From the NCBI GenBank assembly GCA_047639575.1, contig JBLIOB010000080.1, positions 1 to 16,071 of the forward strand: 16,071 nucleotides of DNA, in the 5' to 3' direction. Shown piece after piece: positions 14,743 to 16,071 of this stretch. The DNA is from JBLIOB01 sp047639575 (GTDB lineage Bacteria; Bacteroidota; Bacteroidia; Flavobacteriales_D; Parvicellaceae). Position 1 is the first letter of the stretch; each line of letters starts with the position of its first letter. The notes below the pieces were generated by a model that was not told where the DNA came from, ran no database searches, and saw only the letters and a program-made list of their open reading frames with translations. A program made the position numbers and the translations under genes.

Positions 14743-15339
14743 TTAGTCAACCATCAAGGTTGAATTAAATGTTTGGCCACTGAATGAAACCATTATTACC
14801 AGATAAGCTCCCCTGGCTAATTCACAGATGTCCATAACAAATGAACTTGAATTGACAGATCGGGTTTTAATATGCTGACCAACAATATTGTAAATCACAA
14901 TTTTCGAAATTGGTCTTGAGGACTTCACATTTACCGAATTATTTGCTGGGTTAGGATATAATTTGAATTGAACATTGGTTTGATAGACGTCCGTGACGCA
15001 ATTAAAAGTGTTGCTAATCGCTTGACTTACCACTTCCCATTTCGTACTGTGATCTCGCAGTCTGGTTTTTCTTGTTCCATATGAATAAACTTTCCAGTTG
15101 TAGTAGATCCGCTGCTGGAGCATGGGTTCCCACTTAGGTTTATCAGCCTTCCTTGAGTATTCGTAAACCCAATTAATCGATTCCAACTTAAACCTTGATG
15201 CGCAATTATAAAATCTAGTACTGGGTTAATTAATGCGAGTTCATTCTTGAGCATGTTGATGTAATCAAGAGTAGAGGTGTCTCTGGTTCCATTAGGGGTT
15301 TGAAGCCCAATGGAACGAAAACTTACGCTAAGAGATTAT
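14743..15339 (-). pseudogene. 5'-truncated, frameshifted T9SS-cargo gene
   Basis: Two overlapping minus-strand frames make up one broken gene. The upstream frame, open from 15339, reads IGLQTPNGTRDTSTLDYIN, then MLKNELALINPVLDF, then NPCSSSGSTTTGKF, and stops at 15027. The other frame carries the C-terminal T9SS type A sorting domain: FKLYPNPANNSVNVKSS, IVIYNIVGQ, and GAYLVIM ending TLMVD. A shift of frame between about 15030 and 15186 joins them; the AAAAA run near 15063 is a possible site. The 5' end is missing because the coding sequence runs into the IS6 end at 15340. The fragment is the tail of a secreted surface protein of unknown function. Confidence 0.8.
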
Positions 15340-15578
15340 GGTTCTGTCGCATTAATTCGGTCAAAAGTAAAAGAAACTACTTTTGAGGTGAAAACTCAAG
15401 AGTCATGTTCAAACACCATCGTTACCAAAAAGCAATAATTCTTCAAGCGGTCTATTTCAAATTGAGATTTAGTTTGAGTTATAGAGATATAGAAGGATTA
15501 CTCCAGATAAGAGGTGTTAATGTTGATCATTCTACCATTCAAAGATGGGTATTTAAGTTTTCTCCAGTAATAGAGTAG
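15340..15578 (+). mobile_element. IS6-family insertion sequence, left end only
   Basis: It begins with the terminal repeat GGTTCTGTCGCAT (15340-15352), which resembles IS6-family ends. A 52-base leader follows, then the transposase start. The right end is missing; the sequence changes character at about 15576-15580, where an ISAs1-type element begins. No 8-bp target duplication was found next to it or next to the matching solo repeat at 2236-2248. Confidence 0.85.
15405..15578 (+). pseudogene. truncated IS6-family transposase (N-terminal 57 residues)
   Basis: The reading frame starts MFKHHRYQKAIILQAVYF and continues to SYRDIEGLLQIRGVNVDHSTIQRWVFKFSPVIE before a stop. The segment SYRxxxxxLxxRGVNVDHSTIxRWV is the helix-turn-helix signature of IS6/IS26 transposases, whose full length is about 230 residues. 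The DDE catalytic domain is absent. The stop falls at the junction with the next element. Confidence 0.88.
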
Positions 15579-15683
15579 GGCAATCGCTTACAGATTTAAC
15601 ACATGACACATTATAACTCATAGGCTTAGGTTTGTTTCTGCTTACTGGTAAGCCTTACTCTTACTTGTTAAAAAAACAAGTTT

Positions 15684-16071
15684 ATGGATTCGTTAAAAAT
15701 ATTCGATGGTCTGCCAGACCCGCGACAGCACCATTTAATCACCTATGAATTAAAGAGTTTAGTTTTTATCACTATTTCGGCCGTTGTATCTGGTTGCGAC
15801 ACTTTTACTGATGTGGCCTTGTTTGCCAAGTATAAGAGAGACTGATAACCCAATTTGTACCTCTTCCTGAAGGGAAAACATCATCACATGATATTTTCGG
15901 AGACCTTATTAGTTCTTTATGCACCGAGAGTTTACTGTAACCATCTTGTGAGTTGGGTGTCAATGGTTAGCAATATCATCTCTGGAGAGCTGATCGCTAT
16001 AGACGGCAAGAGAATAAGAGGCTCATATGATAAGTTCGATCAAAAGGCAGCTATACACGTGGTTAGTGCTT
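15684..16071 (+). pseudogene. ISAs1-family transposase, frameshifted and running off the window
   Basis: Three pieces in different frames match the ISAs1 (H-repeat-associated) transposase plan. Piece 1 (15684-15845) is MDSLKIFDGLPDPRQHHL, followed by LKSLVFITISAVVSGCDTFTDVALFAKYKRD, then stop. Piece 2 (from about 15845) is ITQFVPLPEGKTSSHDIFGDLISSLCTE, then stop; restoring one G after 15844 would give the usual Trp and rejoin the frames. Piece 3 (about 15940 to the end) is HLVSWVSMVSNIISGELIAIDGKRIRGSYD, followed by KAAIHVVSA, including the first DDE Asp in AIDGK. At least two frameshifts make it inactive. The 105 bases before it (15579-15683) contain no gene and probably hold the element's left end. 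Confidence 0.88.

Noticed and set aside
2249..15339. Composite transposon bounded by IS6 copies
   Set aside because: No 8-bp target duplication at the outer or inner flanks, and neither end has a complete element; kept only as an observation about the edges.
1..16071. CRISPR array, tRNA or rRNA genes
   Set aside because: No regularly spaced direct repeats and no cloverleaf or rRNA-like sequence were seen on either strand.

Overview
The window looks like a piece of a Bacteroidota genome, most likely a Flavobacteriales-type marine or freshwater bacterium. The evidence is three proteins or remnants with the type IX secretion (T9SS) type A C-terminal sorting domain (signature YPNP), AT-rich DNA, near absence of Shine-Dalgarno sequences, and one exact match to the Bacteroidota -7 promoter element TAnnTTTG upstream of the transsulfuration gene. 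The assignment comes from protein style, not from a marker gene.

Layout. (1) Bases 1-2248 are accessory DNA: the last ~100 bases of a group II intron (domains V and VI), then two minus-strand genes for exported proteins (a MORN-like repeat protein and a very small SPFH/band-7-like lipoprotein). Imperfect palindromes separate them, followed by the C-terminal remnant of a tyrosine recombinase that has lost a catalytic arginine, and a lone IS6-type terminal repeat. The SPFH gene is bracketed tightly by a 16-bp inverted repeat (core TTGTTAGCA/TGCTAACAA). This makes the region resemble a decayed gene-cassette array of integron type; that reading is a hypothesis. (2) Bases 2254-4846 hold a compact minus-strand operon: PhoD-like phosphatase, ArsC/Spx-like thiol protein, EamA transporter. 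(3) Bases 5060-6906 are a plus-strand pair: a cystathionine gamma-synthase/lyase-family PLP enzyme and a KtrA/TrkA-type RCK protein. (4) Bases 7109-13318 contain two paralogous secreted M43-type metalloproteases (signal peptide, propeptide, HExxHxxNxxH catalytic domain, PKD, MAM/jelly-roll-like region, T9SS domain), both on plus. Between them lies a divergently oriented lipoprotein/cytoplasmic-protein pair whose stop and start codons abut. Each protease gene ends in a clear intrinsic terminator. (5) Bases 13450-14718 encode a class V aminotransferase-fold enzyme with a Tat-type leader. (6) Bases 14743-16071 are wreckage: a T9SS-cargo gene with a frameshift and no 5' end, cut at an IS6-family end, the 5' part of an IS6 transposase, and a frameshifted ISAs1-family transposase running off the window.

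The conserved-looking block (2254 to about 15339) therefore sits between two outward degenerate zones, and the same 13-bp IS6 terminal sequence abuts it on both sides in inverted orientation. The core genes are a housekeeping and secretion mix, not one obvious pathway. The novel-looking part is the cassette-like segment at 1-2248, where exported-protein genes, palindromes, a recombinase remnant and a group II intron co-occur.
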